Shown: positions 32,950 to 43,042, counted from the first letter of the stretch. The stretch is DNA of 64,000 nucleotides from Paenibacillus wulumuqiensis (GCF_000971965.1 NZ_LAQP01000004.1:558001-622000), one strand, 5' to 3'. The notes: generated by a model from the letters alone, not told the origin. Translations and numbers: made by a program.

Positions 32950-34023
32950 ATGGATGAAATGACACTAATGATGAAGGAACTGACCGAGACGGATGGAGTA
33001 TCCGGATTTGAACGGAATGTTCGGGACAAGATGGCGGGTTATCTGGAACCGTTGTCCGATGAAATACTCAAAGATCGCCTCGGCGGTATTGTTGGCCGAA
33101 AAACCGGACGTGCAGCCGGTCCCAAAGTGTTGATTGCCGGCCATCTGGACGAGATCGGATTTCTCGTGACCAGCATCACGTCAAAAGGATATCTCAAATT
33201 CCAGCAGCTGGGCGGCTGGTGGCCTCATTCGGTCATGTCTCAGCGTGTAAAAGTCAAAACGCGCAAAGGCGATTATATCGGCATCGTCGGTTCCAAACCG
33301 CCTCATATTCTAGAGGCTGCCGAACGGGAGAAAGTCGTACCGCTCAAAAACATGTACATCGATATCGGCGCAAGAGATGCGGACGATGCCAAAGCGATGG
33401 GCGTGCGTCCGGGTGACTGGATTGTACCGGTATCCGAATTTACGACGATGCGGGATGATGAACTGTGGGTCGGCAAAGCGATCGATAATCGTGCAGGCTG
33501 TGCACTCGCTGTTGAAGTCATGAAGCGTCTGCAGCAGCAGGAACATCCCAATGTACTGTATGCCGGAGCGACCGTACAGGAAGAAGTCGGTCTGCGCGGG
33601 GCAACCACGATCGCCAATCTGGTGGAGCCGGATATCGCTTTTGCATTGGATGTTGGAGTGGCAAGCGATATGCCTGGTCTGGAATCCCAGCCGGTGCAGA
33701 CCAGTGTCGGTGACGGTCCGCTGATCCTCCTCTTCGATGCCAGCATGATTCCGCATAACGGTCTGCGTGATCTGGTGATGGATACGGCAGAGGAGCTGAA
33801 TATTCCGCTGCAGGTCGATTCCATACCCGGAGGCGGAACCGATGGCGGCAAGTTCCATCTGAGCGGCAAAGGCTGTCCAACCCTGTCAGTTGGCTTCCCG
33901 ACGCGCTATATTCATACACACAATGCCATTATGGCGAAAAAGGACTTTGATCAGGCAGCAACGCTGCTGACAGCTGTAATCCAGAAGCTGGACTGGGATC
34001 TGGTCAACGAGCTGTTTGGCTGA
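32950..34023 (+). CDS. M42-family metallo-aminopeptidase
   Basis: A 357-residue cytoplasmic zinc/cobalt aminopeptidase that forms large tetrahedral particles in relatives. Metal ligands appear in IAGHLDEIGFLV (about 61-72), KAIDNRAGCALA (about 177-188), the catalytic pair TVQEEVGLRGA (about 210-220), FALDVGVASDMPG and a late HTHNAIMAKKDF. It resembles glutamyl aminopeptidase/YsdC-type proteins. ATG 32950 follows AAGGAGAGACGACAGC. Confidence 0.94.
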   Translation: MDEMTLMMKELTETDGVSGFERNVRDKMAGYLEPLSDEILKDRLGGIVGRKTGRAAGPKVLIAGHLDEIGFLVTSITSKGYLKFQQLGGWWPHSVMSQRVKVKTRKGDYIGIVGSKPPHILEAAEREKVVPLKNMYIDIGARDADDAKAMGVRPGDWIVPVSEFTTMRDDELWVGKAIDNRAGCALAVEVMKRLQQQEHPNVLYAGATVQEEVGLRGATTIANLVEPDIAFALDVGVASDMPGLESQPVQTSVGDGPLILLFDASMIPHNGLRDLVMDTAEELNIPLQVDSIPGGGTDGGKFHLSGKGCPTLSVGFPTRYIHTHNAIMAKKDFDQAATLLTAVIQKLDWDLVNELFG

Positions 34024-34102
34024 TTGCGGCTTCGTCTAGGTCCATTTGTTTCAGGTTTTAAAAAAGCAAGGGTTTCACCTATACAAATGCGGTATATACA
34101 GA

Positions 34103-34148
34103 AGCAAGGCAGTTCCGCTGGTGATCAGGCGGAGCTGCCTTGCTTTTT
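34103..34148 (+). terminator. Terminator after the M42 peptidase
   Basis: Sixteen-base arms AGCAAGGCAGTTCCGC / GCGGAGCTGCCTTGCT (one G-T pair) with a ten-base loop and T run. Confidence 0.9.
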
Positions 34149-34371
34149 GCCGTCCTGCCGGAGTCTGCGTTGCAGCAGCACATAAAACCATCTGCATGGA
34201 CTATTTTCATTGCAGCAACTGTATAAACAATGACTTTCAGCATTGTCTGCTGCCGACACAAGAGTAAGCCCACCCATTTGTACGGCCTCTTGCGCCGCTG
34301 CAACCGGTACAGCTACCTATAGCTGGCTATCATACTTTCCTGTCCGGCAGTCCAGCATGGTTTGTGGCATT

Positions 34372-35547
34372 CTACAGCCGCTGCATGAACAGCTGCATCC
34401 GATCCAGTGCCTGCTCCAACTTGGCAGGGGAAGTCGCGTACGAGCAGCGGATGAATCCTTCGCCGCCTTTGCCAAAAGCAGTGCCCGGTACAGCCAGTAC
34501 ATTCATTTCCTTGAGCAGCCGCTCGGCGAACTGGTCCGAAGTCAGTCCGGTATGCGCGATGGAAGGGAAAGCGTAAAATGCACCCTGCGGTTCGTGGCAT
34601 GGCAGGCCAATCTGGCGCAGGCCGCTTACGAACATGCGGCGGCGTTCGTTGTACGATTCCATCATCCGGTCCTTGGCCTCCAGACCATGCGGCTTCAATG
34701 ATTCCAGAGCCGCGATTTGGCCGAGGATGGGCGCACACATTACGGTATACTGGTGGATTTTGAGCATCGGCTTAATGAGTTCTTCCGGTCCGCATACATA
34801 GCCGATACGCCAGCCAGTCATGGCAAAGGCTTTGGAAAAGCCGCTGATCAGCAGGGTACGTGCCTTCATGCCCGGCATGGAGGCGAAGCTGACATGCTTG
34901 GACCCGTAGGTCAGCTCTGCATAAATCTCGTCGGAGAGCACAGTCAGATCGTATTTTTCCACGAGCCGGGCGATCGGCAGCCAGTCTTCATAGCTCATAA
35001 TGCCGCCGGTCGGATTGCTCGGATAGCTGAGAATGAGCAGCTTGGAGCGCGGTGTGATTTTGGATTCCAGTTCAGCGGCAGTCAGTTTGAATCCATTGTT
35101 GGCCTGTGTCTCAATCTCCACCGTTCTGCCGCTGCACAGTCCGGTGATGGGCGAATAGGACACATAGCAGGGGGAAGGAACGAGAATCTCGTCTCCCGGG
35201 TTGATCAGTACCCGCAGTGCCAGATCGAGTGCTTCGCTGCTGCCGATGGTCACCATCATCTCGTGAACGGGATCATAGTCCAGCTGGTAGCTGGTATTCA
35301 GATAGCCGGCGATACTTTCACGGAGTTCGAGCAGTCCGGCATTGGGTGTATATTCGGTGCGTCCTTCTTCCAGCGCGCGGATACAAGCTTCCCGTACAGC
35401 CCGCGGCGTGGTAAAGTCCGGCTCTCCAATTCCGAGGGATATAATGTCTTCCTGTCCGGAAGCATAGTCGAAAAACTTGCGAATGCCCGATGGCGGCATC
35501 TGCTGTACCTGCGGGGTGATCAGACTGCTTTTGGTCAATGAACTCAT
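34372..35547 (-). CDS. Class I/II PLP-dependent aminotransferase under T-box control
   Basis: A 391-residue cytoplasmic fold-type I transaminase. ISLGIGEPDFTTP (about 33-45), IGSSEALDLALRVL, the Asn in LSYPSNPTGG, DEIYAELTYG, the PLP lysine in ISGFSKAFAMTGWRIGY (about 233) and the late carboxylate-binding Arg in EGFIRCSYA are all present. It resembles the PatA/AspC-like group. ATG 35547 follows AGGAGGAACAATC. The 450-base leader carries a T-box whose specifier reads as an alanine codon, so I infer a role in making or balancing alanine. Substrates cannot be proven from sequence. Confidence 0.9.
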   Translation of the reverse strand: MSSLTKSSLITPQVQQMPPSGIRKFFDYASGQEDIISLGIGEPDFTTPRAVREACIRALEEGRTEYTPNAGLLELRESIAGYLNTSYQLDYDPVHEMMVTIGSSEALDLALRVLINPGDEILVPSPCYVSYSPITGLCSGRTVEIETQANNGFKLTAAELESKITPRSKLLILSYPSNPTGGIMSYEDWLPIARLVEKYDLTVLSDEIYAELTYGSKHVSFASMPGMKARTLLISGFSKAFAMTGWRIGYVCGPEELIKPMLKIHQYTVMCAPILGQIAALESLKPHGLEAKDRMMESYNERRRMFVSGLRQIGLPCHEPQGAFYAFPSIAHTGLTSDQFAERLLKEMNVLAVPGTAFGKGGEGFIRCSYATSPAKLEQALDRMQLFMQRL

Positions 35548-35749
35548 GATTGTTCCTCCTCGGTGAAGCCTGTCCGTCAGGATGGCTTCGTTTCTTTTAT
35601 CGTGCTGCTGAAATATGGTCAGATCCCGGCAAGCGGGCGTGAAGATCAGACAGAGCAGCGGCTGATTGGATACGACAGTGGCAGCTTGGTCTGGATAGCA
35701 TGGCAGGTTGCAGAGAGGGCAATATTTCTGCGGACAGCCTTTTGGAAAA

Positions 35750-36000
35750 CAAAAAGAGCCCGCCCCTGAAAAGGGACGAGCTCTGCCCGTGTTACCACCC
35801 TGGTTCCACTTCATGACAAAGTGGCACTCTGCAACGTATCCATCAATACGTGTTCCCGTTAACGCTGGAAATGCGGCAGCACCTACTGTAATGTTCAGCC
35901 TGCTTCTCGGGGATGGCTTCGGCTATATTCTGAACGTTGGCTTGCACCTTATCCAACTCTCTGTAGATCAGAATCATAGCGTACTCTTTCCCGTCACGGA
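35750..36000 (-). promoter_or_regulatory. T-box riboswitch of the aminotransferase, probable Ala specifier
   Basis: Read on the minus strand: stem I with AGAGTACGC near the base, the AGAGAG distal-loop region, and a specifier loop containing GAA-GCC-A (GCC complements 35915-35917). Next come the T-box core AGGGTGGTAACACGG (about 35788-35802) and a terminator built from GAGCTCGTCCC / GGGGCGGGCTC with TTTTTG. The core bulge TGGT pairs with a tRNA ending in ACCA, which fits tRNA-Ala. Uncharged tRNA-Ala should therefore permit transcription into the aminotransferase. Confidence 0.88.
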
Positions 36001-36211
36001 ATGTATATATGCATCTATATAACCAAAAGGTTCATGTTCAATCCAATGGATTCAGGATCAGGGAGATTGACTCCGGCAATCCTGCTTATTTCGACCGGTC
36101 AAAATCGTAGGCTCATTATAATCCGGTTTTTTGCAGATTGCAATAGGCTTTTTTTGGCATGGAATTCTGAACCGGTTCGTAAATGCTGCAGCGGCAAGGT
36201 GACAGGCCATG

Positions 36212-36340
36212 TCTGATATTTGTTCAAGTTTTTCGTTATTTTGTTCAACGATACCTAAAATTCCATCTTCGCAGTTCTGTATATTCTTCAATTTATTCTG
36301 TGTTTTTTTCAATTTGTAAGCGCTATCTTTGACCTATGAT
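36212..36340 (+). promoter_or_regulatory. Four-half-site activator array and promoter of the large secreted glycosidase
   Basis: Four direct repeats related to TTCTGTAnATTnTTCAA, with TTCA cores at 36223-36226, 36244-36247, 36287-36290 and 36308-36311. The spacings are 21, 43 and 21. A TATGAT -10 box begins at 36335, 24 bases after the last repeat. This matches the array at 54396-54516 in spacing and distance to -10. AraC-family activators typically bind such 21-bp direct repeats overlapping the -35 region. The remaining stretch to 36498 holds only the mRNA leader. Confidence 0.65.
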
Positions 36341-36498
36341 GAAGAAGGATTCAGTTTCTCGTTTCCCCTGTTATTCCGGCATTTATATGCAGTTTCGCCA
36401 GCCGGAATCGTACACGGTAATGGGAACTGGACAGCCCTTGGCCAGAGCGTCGGAAGCAGGCTTACTTAATTATCCTTATGCGAAAAGGAGAGGAAGGA

Positions 36499-39400
36499 AT
36501 GAACAAAAAAGCGAGGTCGGCATTCAGCATTGTGGGCACGTCCATTTTATTGCTTTCGCTTGTCCTGCCTTCAGTAAGTGTACCGTCCAAAGCACAGGCA
36601 GCAGAACCAGCCGCCAGTGCAGCAGCAGTGACCCGTACGATCAGCATTGACCCCGAAAATGTGGTGCAGTCGGACTTTCTCGGTGTAGGGGTCAATATTA
36701 TTCCGACCAACACGATGGATCTTGGCCGGAAGTACGGGTATAACGATGCCTATTGGGCGATGGATGTGAACCGGATTCAGAAAATCCAGCCGAAAGTCGC
36801 CAGAGTCTGGTTCCAGATCGACTGGATGGAGCCGGAGAAGGGACAGTATACCTTTGACAGTCCCAAGATGAAAGAGTTCTATCGTTATCTGGATGCTCTC
36901 AAAAGCGCCGGTACGGAAGTCGAACTGAACTTTGGCTGGAAGGTAGGCAAGACGGTTCAGGACTGGTTTAATTTCCCAGATCTGAAAGACCCTTATGTGA
37001 GCGCACCAACCGACCTCAATGCCTACGCGGCTTCGGCTTCAGCCGTATTGAACGAGCTGCTGAACGAGCGCGGATATGACAATGTCAAATATATGACCTT
37101 TTACAATGAATCCAACGGCAGCTGGGATTTCGAAGGTCCTGCCGATCAGAAAGCCTATTTTGCCGAGATGACACGCAAAGTAAGCGACCGTCTCAAAACA
37201 GATGGACTGCGCGACCGGATCCAGATCTGGGGACCGGAGGAATCGGGAGCGCTGAACTGGATAGAATATATGAAACAGAATGCCGATAGCGCTTTTGATG
37301 CCTATACTTTCCATGTGTATGGCACCGGCTATGAAGGACTTGAAAAAGTCATTAGTGACCGCACCAGCATAACCGGCGGCAAACCGGTCGTTATGACCGA
37401 ATTTGGCTGGGCTGATGACAATGCGAGCAACTGGGATGCCGGATTTGCCAATTCCGTGATTCGTGCAGCCAATGATGGTCTGAAAGGGGCATTAATGTGG
37501 CAGATGAACGGTGCCTGGACGTCCGATCCGGATGGAGACACGAACGGTACGTATACGATGTGGAGCTCGCTGCCGCTCGACCGGACGCCGCGTAAAACTT
37601 ACTATTCCGCCGGCTTCCTGAACCGCTACATTCCGGAACACAGCGATGTTCTCACTGCGGATACCGGAGGAGCAGACGATATCCGTGCTGCTGCCTTCAA
37701 GGGTAAAGACGGCAACTATACCGTACTGGTGGAATCCAAAGGTGGCGAAGCCAAAAATATCAATTTCAACTTTGGCGGTACAGATGTGAATAAAACGTTC
37801 TACAAAATGACTTACCGCGATAATGTCAATATAGACGCAAATGCGATACTTCCGCAGGTGGAAAAAGCATTTGCTGCAACCCGTTCCTTTACCGACAATG
37901 ATACGGATACCGGCTATCATTTCTCCATTTATACGACAGCCAAGCCGCAGACCCAGGTAGCGGTCACGCCGGTAGAGAAGACGATTACCGGAGCAAGCAC
38001 ATTGCAGCTCGATGCCAAGGTAATTGATGCAGTGTACAGCGGACAGACGATCGTCACCGAAGATACGTATGGCATGGATGAAGCTTCTGCAACTGCTGGA
38101 GAAGAAGCAGCAGACAATACACAGTCTGCGACAGCTGACGATGACAATCCGGATGAAAATGCACAAACTAATGCAGCTTCCTCCACTCAAGCAGTAGATG
38201 GCAGCCGTACAGCAGCAAGCTCCACAGCTCTGGCTGTACAAAATGATACTGCATCGACAAGTACAAATACCGCTGCGGCTGTAGAGAACGATGCTGAACC
38301 AGCTGCTGTCGGTACGGTCAATGAAGATACGTACAGCGACGCAGCCGATGAAGAGCAGTCTGCGGCGGCAGCCGGTAATGTTACATGGACCGTACTCGGA
38401 ATTAATAACGGAACGATTACTCCAAATGGTCTCTATACCGCACCGGATCTCGCTTCCGAGCGTCTGGTAGCGATCAAGGCCACCAGTAGCAATGAAGTGG
38501 GCGCTTATGGAATAGCACTTATCAAAGTCATTCCGCGTTCCATTCCTACCCGGGTGGATGCACCGACATTCAGCCTGAAGCCGGGACTCTATGACTCGGC
38601 GGAAGTGGTATTTATCGAGACCAAGACACCGGGAGCACAGATTTACTACACCATGGATGGCACGACACCGACAGCATCTTCCAGATTGTACAAGCATGGA
38701 GCGGTTCTGCCAAACGGCGGCAACCGGATGCTCAAGGCAATAGCGATCAAGCCGGGATTGGATAACTCAGGTGTTACCGCAGCCCTTTACAAAACAAGGG
38801 ATGTAGCAATTGGACCGGATGGATATGAATTCTGTATGTACGAAGGCAAGGTATGCGAATTCACCGGTGAAGCGATGGTCGCTTACGGGGCAGACGGCAT
38901 TTTCAAATATAAAACATTTACAGATGATGTGGAGTGTACGGATGAGTCGTTTGGTGTTGATCCGGCACCAGGCATCGCCAAACGCTGCTTCTTCACCAAC
39001 GATATTCCGGATGAGACACCGGTAGTCACCATATTTAACGCAGGATTTGAGAAGCCCGGAACAAGCAGCACGCGTACCGGACCGTTAACCAACGGATGGA
39101 CATTTGATTCCCGTTCGGGCGTATCTCTAAATGGGAGCGATCTGGTAGGTGATAAAATTGTTGCACCGTCAGGGGTGCAAGTAGGTTACCTGAAAACAGA
39201 TGGTGGTGTGAATGGTACACTCACCCAGCAGCTAAATTTCCCGGCGGGCACGTATGAAATGAGCTTTGATCTGGCGACCCGCGCAGATTATGGGGTGCAG
39301 AAGTTTGATATCTATGTGGACAACGAGAAGATTGACTCATTTGCACCTGAATTTACCAATTATCAAAAGGTAACCACTGAACCATTTACGGTAACTGCAG

Positions 39401-39984
39401 GCAAGCATACGGTGAAATTTGTAGCCAACTCGGTAGTGACTAATGATACAGATCATACCGCTTTTCTGGATAACGTGTTTATCCGTGTAGCCAACAGTCT
39501 GCCTGCCCAACTGAAAAATGGTGGGTTCGAGACACCGGTCATTCCGGCTGACAGCAAGTCCAAAACGAAACCGGGTCCATTTACCAGTGACTGGGTATTT
39601 GACAGCCGTTCCGGTGTTCAAGCCAATAACAGTGTACTGGGCAATGTAACCATACCGGAAGGTGTACAGAGTGCCTATCTGAAAACGGACAATGGCATCA
39701 ACGGTACGATTACCCAAAAGCTGAAGTTCCCGGGCGGTTCGTATACGCTCAGCTTCAAGTCAGCCCAACGTACCAATCTTAACAAAAATATCCAGAAGTT
39801 TAATTTTGTGGTAGATAATCAGGTCGTGGGCAGCTATGCCCCTGAATCCGGCAGCTATGTCGCCTATACGACAAGTCCTTTCACGGTCACAGCCGGGGAG
39901 CATACACTCAGGTTTGTCGCCACTTCCACGTCGGGTGACAATACAGCCTTTATCGATGATGTGAAGCTGAACCTAATCCAATAA
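36499..39984 (+). CDS. Secreted multidomain clan-A glycoside hydrolase (GH39/GH5-like) with C-terminal carbohydrate-binding-like repeats
   Basis: An 1161-residue exported protein; the signal peptide ends near AQA-AEPA (about 35). The TIM barrel (about 45-370) has the acid/base Glu in YNESNGSW (near 203) and the nucleophile in VMTEFGWAD (near 300). A beta-sandwich follows, then an Ig-like domain split by an 88-codon Ala/Thr/Asp-rich insert (about 520-610). Next is a chitobiase-C-like module (YYTMDGTTPTASS, about 690-760). Two homologous 150-residue jelly-roll repeats (from about 844 and 1005; each with NGWTFDSRSG or SDWVFDSRSG, GYLKTD or AYLKTD and PFTVTAGxHT) end the protein. ATG 36499 follows GGAGAGGAAGGA. 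Substrate unknown. Confidence 0.85.
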   Translation: MNKKARSAFSIVGTSILLLSLVLPSVSVPSKAQAAEPAASAAAVTRTISIDPENVVQSDFLGVGVNIIPTNTMDLGRKYGYNDAYWAMDVNRIQKIQPKVARVWFQIDWMEPEKGQYTFDSPKMKEFYRYLDALKSAGTEVELNFGWKVGKTVQDWFNFPDLKDPYVSAPTDLNAYAASASAVLNELLNERGYDNVKYMTFYNESNGSWDFEGPADQKAYFAEMTRKVSDRLKTDGLRDRIQIWGPEESGALNWIEYMKQNADSAFDAYTFHVYGTGYEGLEKVISDRTSITGGKPVVMTEFGWADDNASNWDAGFANSVIRAANDGLKGALMWQMNGAWTSDPDGDTNGTYTMWSSLPLDRTPRKTYYSAGFLNRYIPEHSDVLTADTGGADDIRAAAFKGKDGNYTVLVESKGGEAKNINFNFGGTDVNKTFYKMTYRDNVNIDANAILPQVEKAFAATRSFTDNDTDTGYHFSIYTTAKPQTQVAVTPVEKTITGASTLQLDAKVIDAVYSGQTIVTEDTYGMDEASATAGEEAADNTQSATADDDNPDENAQTNAASSTQAVDGSRTAASSTALAVQNDTASTSTNTAAAVENDAEPAAVGTVNEDTYSDAADEEQSAAAAGNVTWTVLGINNGTITPNGLYTAPDLASERLVAIKATSSNEVGAYGIALIKVIPRSIPTRVDAPTFSLKPGLYDSAEVVFIETKTPGAQIYYTMDGTTPTASSRLYKHGAVLPNGGNRMLKAIAIKPGLDNSGVTAALYKTRDVAIGPDGYEFCMYEGKVCEFTGEAMVAYGADGIFKYKTFTDDVECTDESFGVDPAPGIAKRCFFTNDIPDETPVVTIFNAGFEKPGTSSTRTGPLTNGWTFDSRSGVSLNGSDLVGDKIVAPSGVQVGYLKTDGGVNGTLTQQLNFPAGTYEMSFDLATRADYGVQKFDIYVDNEKIDSFAPEFTNYQKVTTEPFTVTAGKHTVKFVANSVVTNDTDHTAFLDNVFIRVANSLPAQLKNGGFETPVIPADSKSKTKPGPFTSDWVFDSRSGVQANNSVLGNVTIPEGVQSAYLKTDNGINGTITQKLKFPGGSYTLSFKSAQRTNLNKNIQKFNFVVDNQVVGSYAPESGSYVAYTTSPFTVTAGEHTLRFVATSTSGDNTAFIDDVKLNLIQ

Positions 39985-40002
39985 GCATTTGGTACACATG
40001 GC

Positions 40003-40040
40003 AAAACAGAGCCGAAGCTGTCACGGATCGGCTCTGTTTT
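40003..40040 (+). terminator. Terminator after the secreted glycosidase
   Basis: AAAACAGAGCCGA / TCGGCTCTGTTTT, 13-base perfect stem. Confidence 0.9.
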
Positions 40041-40141
40041 GCTGGTATTACCACATAGCAGGCAGATCTGCTGCATCGGGATGTATACATGAGAGGCAAT
40101 GAGTAACTGCAAACCGTTCGCAGCAAAAGGAGAGGAAAATT

Positions 40142-42973
40142 ATGAATACGAGGCAGGCCATAAGCAAGGATATGCTGGATCGACAGAGCTTTCAGGCACA
40201 ATTCACACCATGGGATCAGCCTGCCCGGCAGGTGGAGATACAGCCGGTAATCCGTCAGGACGGAATCGACAGTGATCGACTGCTGAACGGTTCGCTTCAA
40301 TTGGCTCCGGAGCTGGTGCTGGATGGGAATTGGGAAATGGCAGAGGGCGGAGAGGATCAGGAGCGTCTGCAGGGGCAATGGAATGATGTTATTCCGGTTC
40401 GCGTACCGGGCAGCATTCATCAGGCGCTGGTGGAGGCAGGTGTCATCGGCGATCCTGCATTTGGGGAGAATGCCGATATTGCCAAAACCTACAGTCACAA
40501 GACATGGTGGTACAGATGTACATTTACACTGGACCCGGACAAGGTCTGGAGGCATCCGCGGCTGAGCTTTGCCGGGGTCTCGCCTGCATGTGAAGTCTGG
40601 CTGAACGGTCACCCACTCGGGGAGCATACCGGTGCATTCGGCGGTCCGGAGCATGATATCTCCGCCCTCGTGGAGCAGGAAAACATATTAATTGTCAAAG
40701 TCCATCCGGCACCGCTCGGCAATGAGTGGAATATCTGGCATTCGACCGTTGTCTTCAACTGCAATTACGGCTGGCATTATGTCAATCTGCCGGCTGTCGG
40801 CATCTGGCAGAGCGTACGGGTGCATGGAGAACCGGACGTCTCGATCCAACATCCGTATATGGCTGCGCTGAGCGAGGAGAATGCAGCCCGGGGAATGATG
40901 GATTTGTCGCTCACACTAACGGCGCGGGAGTGGGCTGGATCAGGTGTGCTGCAGGGCTGGATCGAGCCGGATAATTTTGCCGGACAGGGTATTACGTTCA
41001 GCCAGCAAATTTCTGGAGAAGAAATGTCTGCAGCAGGGGAAATGAAAATGCATCTGCAGCTGCAAATTCCGGATCATCGGATGTGGTGGCCGCTGGATAT
41101 GGGAGAGCAGCATCTGTACCGGTTGAAGCTGGCTTTTGTCCCGGATTACGCGGCAGACTCTCTGTCAACAGGGCGGAAGGAACACGATATATCCGTCAAG
41201 GAAGTGCTGGGGGATCAGTGTGAGCTGACTTTTGGCATTCGGCACATCCGCATGGACCCGCTGCCGCAGGGGCAGCAGCCGGACATGTACAACTGGACAT
41301 TTATGGTGAACGGCAGGCCGTTTTTTGCCAAAGGAACCGGCTGGTGTACCATGGACGCGCTGATGGACTTTCGCCGTGAGAAATATGAGCATTTCCTCCG
41401 GCTGACCGCAGAGCAGCATGTGAACTTTATGCGCGCCTGGGGCGGCGGGATGCCGGAGACCGATGATTTCTATGATATATGTGACCGGCTGGGCATTCTG
41501 ATTATGCAGGAATGGCCGACCTGTTGGGGCAGTCATGCCAACCAGCCGTATGATGCCCTGGAAGAGACGGTAATTGTAAACACGCTGCGTCTGCGCAATC
41601 ATCCTTCCCTCATCATGTGGGGCGGCGGCAATGAGACGAGCAGTGAGCTGGAGCATGAGAGTATGCAGATGATGGGGCGCTGCAGTGTGGAGCTGGATGG
41701 GACACGCCCCTTTCACCGTACCGATCCGCTGGGCGGCAGTACGCATGACCATATCGTCTGGAATGGCTGGACACCGGCGTACAGCTTTGACTATTATGCC
41801 GGGCTGGATGATATGATGCTGAGCGAATTCGGTCTGGCTTCCTCGCCCAATATGGAGTCGGTGAAGCGATATCTGCCGGAAGAGGAGCGTCATGTCTGGC
41901 CGCCGGAACCGGGTAAAAGTTTCTATCATCATCTGCCGGCTTTTGATACCCGGGATGAGATGCGGATTCTATCCGAGTTCGCGGATTCGTTTGTGCCGTG
42001 TGATTCGCTGGAGAACTTTGTTGCCGGTACCCAGATGGCTCAGGTCGTCTCGCTGCGCCACAAGATGGAGCGTGCACGATGCCACTGGCCGGAGCAGATT
42101 GGAGTCGTGACGTACAAGCTGAATGATGTCTATCCCGGCGTGTCATGGGCAACGATCGACTGGTATGGTGTCCCCAAGATGTCGCACTATTTTACGGCAG
42201 ATGCCTATGCGCCGCTGATGGTATCTGTCGTGTTCGACAAGCTGAACAGTCCCGAGCAGCAGTCCTTGCCAGTGTATCTGCTGGATGACCGGGAGCAGCT
42301 GGAGGGAGAATGGACAGCCGGAGTGCGGGTGTATAACGCCAGACTGGAAGTTATGCTGTCAGAGTCGTGGCAGGACAGCGATTCCAATGGACAGGTACGA
42401 AGGCTGGGACAGCTGGAAATGCCGGGAAGCCAACTGGAAGACGCACCGCTCTTGGTCGTGGCGGAGATCGTACAGGCGGATAATGTGCTGAATCGTACCT
42501 TTTACTGGATCAACTTTGACGCGAGACAGGGAGTGCTGATGAATCTGCCGTCTGCCAAGCTGGAGCTGCAGATTCAGGAGCATCAGCAGCATCAGGGAGA
42601 TCAAAGAGAACATCATATTCAGCCACATCAGGCAAATCAGCCCAAGCCGCCCAATCAGGCAGACATGCAGGAAAATGTATACGAAGCGGCTAATCCGGCT
42701 GGAAGCACTCATCATTCATTTACAGACCGTTATTCCGGCCGCTATCCGTATCCAGTCACGGTCACCAACCGTGGAAGCTATCCGGCGGTGGCAGTAGAGC
42801 TGTATCAGACAGTTCAGGAGACCCCGGCTTCACAGCAGGTTGGGGCAATAGAAGATGCGCCGTTCATGGCTGAAGATAATTTTATCTGGCTGGATGCCGG
42901 TGAGAGCCGGACGATACATGTCAGCAGTGTCCGCAATATAGCGGTGCGTGCCTGGAACTGTCGTCATTCATGA
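40142..42973 (+). CDS. GH2-family beta-mannosidase-like enzyme
   Basis: A 943-residue protein without signal peptide, so cytoplasmic. The N-terminal sugar-binding domain (about 55-225) has VRVPGSIHQALVEAG, HKTWWYRCTF and FAGVSPACEVWLNGHPLGEHTGAFGG. An Ig-like sandwich follows, then the TIM barrel with GTGWCTMDALM, FMRAWGGGMPETDDFYDICDRLGILIMQEWP, acid/base Glu in MWGGGNETSS (near 499) and nucleophile candidate in MLSEFGLAS (near 562). This pattern is that of GH2 beta-mannosidases. A His/Gln-rich low-complexity stretch (about 815-850) interrupts the C-terminal domains. It opens a five-gene run with GH106-like, GH140-like and YesNM genes. Confidence 0.88.
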   Translation: MNTRQAISKDMLDRQSFQAQFTPWDQPARQVEIQPVIRQDGIDSDRLLNGSLQLAPELVLDGNWEMAEGGEDQERLQGQWNDVIPVRVPGSIHQALVEAGVIGDPAFGENADIAKTYSHKTWWYRCTFTLDPDKVWRHPRLSFAGVSPACEVWLNGHPLGEHTGAFGGPEHDISALVEQENILIVKVHPAPLGNEWNIWHSTVVFNCNYGWHYVNLPAVGIWQSVRVHGEPDVSIQHPYMAALSEENAARGMMDLSLTLTAREWAGSGVLQGWIEPDNFAGQGITFSQQISGEEMSAAGEMKMHLQLQIPDHRMWWPLDMGEQHLYRLKLAFVPDYAADSLSTGRKEHDISVKEVLGDQCELTFGIRHIRMDPLPQGQQPDMYNWTFMVNGRPFFAKGTGWCTMDALMDFRREKYEHFLRLTAEQHVNFMRAWGGGMPETDDFYDICDRLGILIMQEWPTCWGSHANQPYDALEETVIVNTLRLRNHPSLIMWGGGNETSSELEHESMQMMGRCSVELDGTRPFHRTDPLGGSTHDHIVWNGWTPAYSFDYYAGLDDMMLSEFGLASSPNMESVKRYLPEEERHVWPPEPGKSFYHHLPAFDTRDEMRILSEFADSFVPCDSLENFVAGTQMAQVVSLRHKMERARCHWPEQIGVVTYKLNDVYPGVSWATIDWYGVPKMSHYFTADAYAPLMVSVVFDKLNSPEQQSLPVYLLDDREQLEGEWTAGVRVYNARLEVMLSESWQDSDSNGQVRRLGQLEMPGSQLEDAPLLVVAEIVQADNVLNRTFYWINFDARQGVLMNLPSAKLELQIQEHQQHQGDQREHHIQPHQANQPKPPNQADMQENVYEAANPAGSTHHSFTDRYSGRYPYPVTVTNRGSYPAVAVELYQTVQETPASQQVGAIEDAPFMAEDNFIWLDAGESRTIHVSSVRNIAVRAWNCRHS

Positions 42974-43042
42974 GCAGAGGAGACAGGGACGAAGTGCAGT
43001 TGTTCCATAACGATATTTGCAAAGTAAAAGGTGGAGATACCG

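Noticed and set aside
37492-38697. 401-residue Cys-rich minus-strand frame
   Set aside because: Antisense to the secreted glycosidase. The cysteines come from reverse-read Ala/Thr codons.
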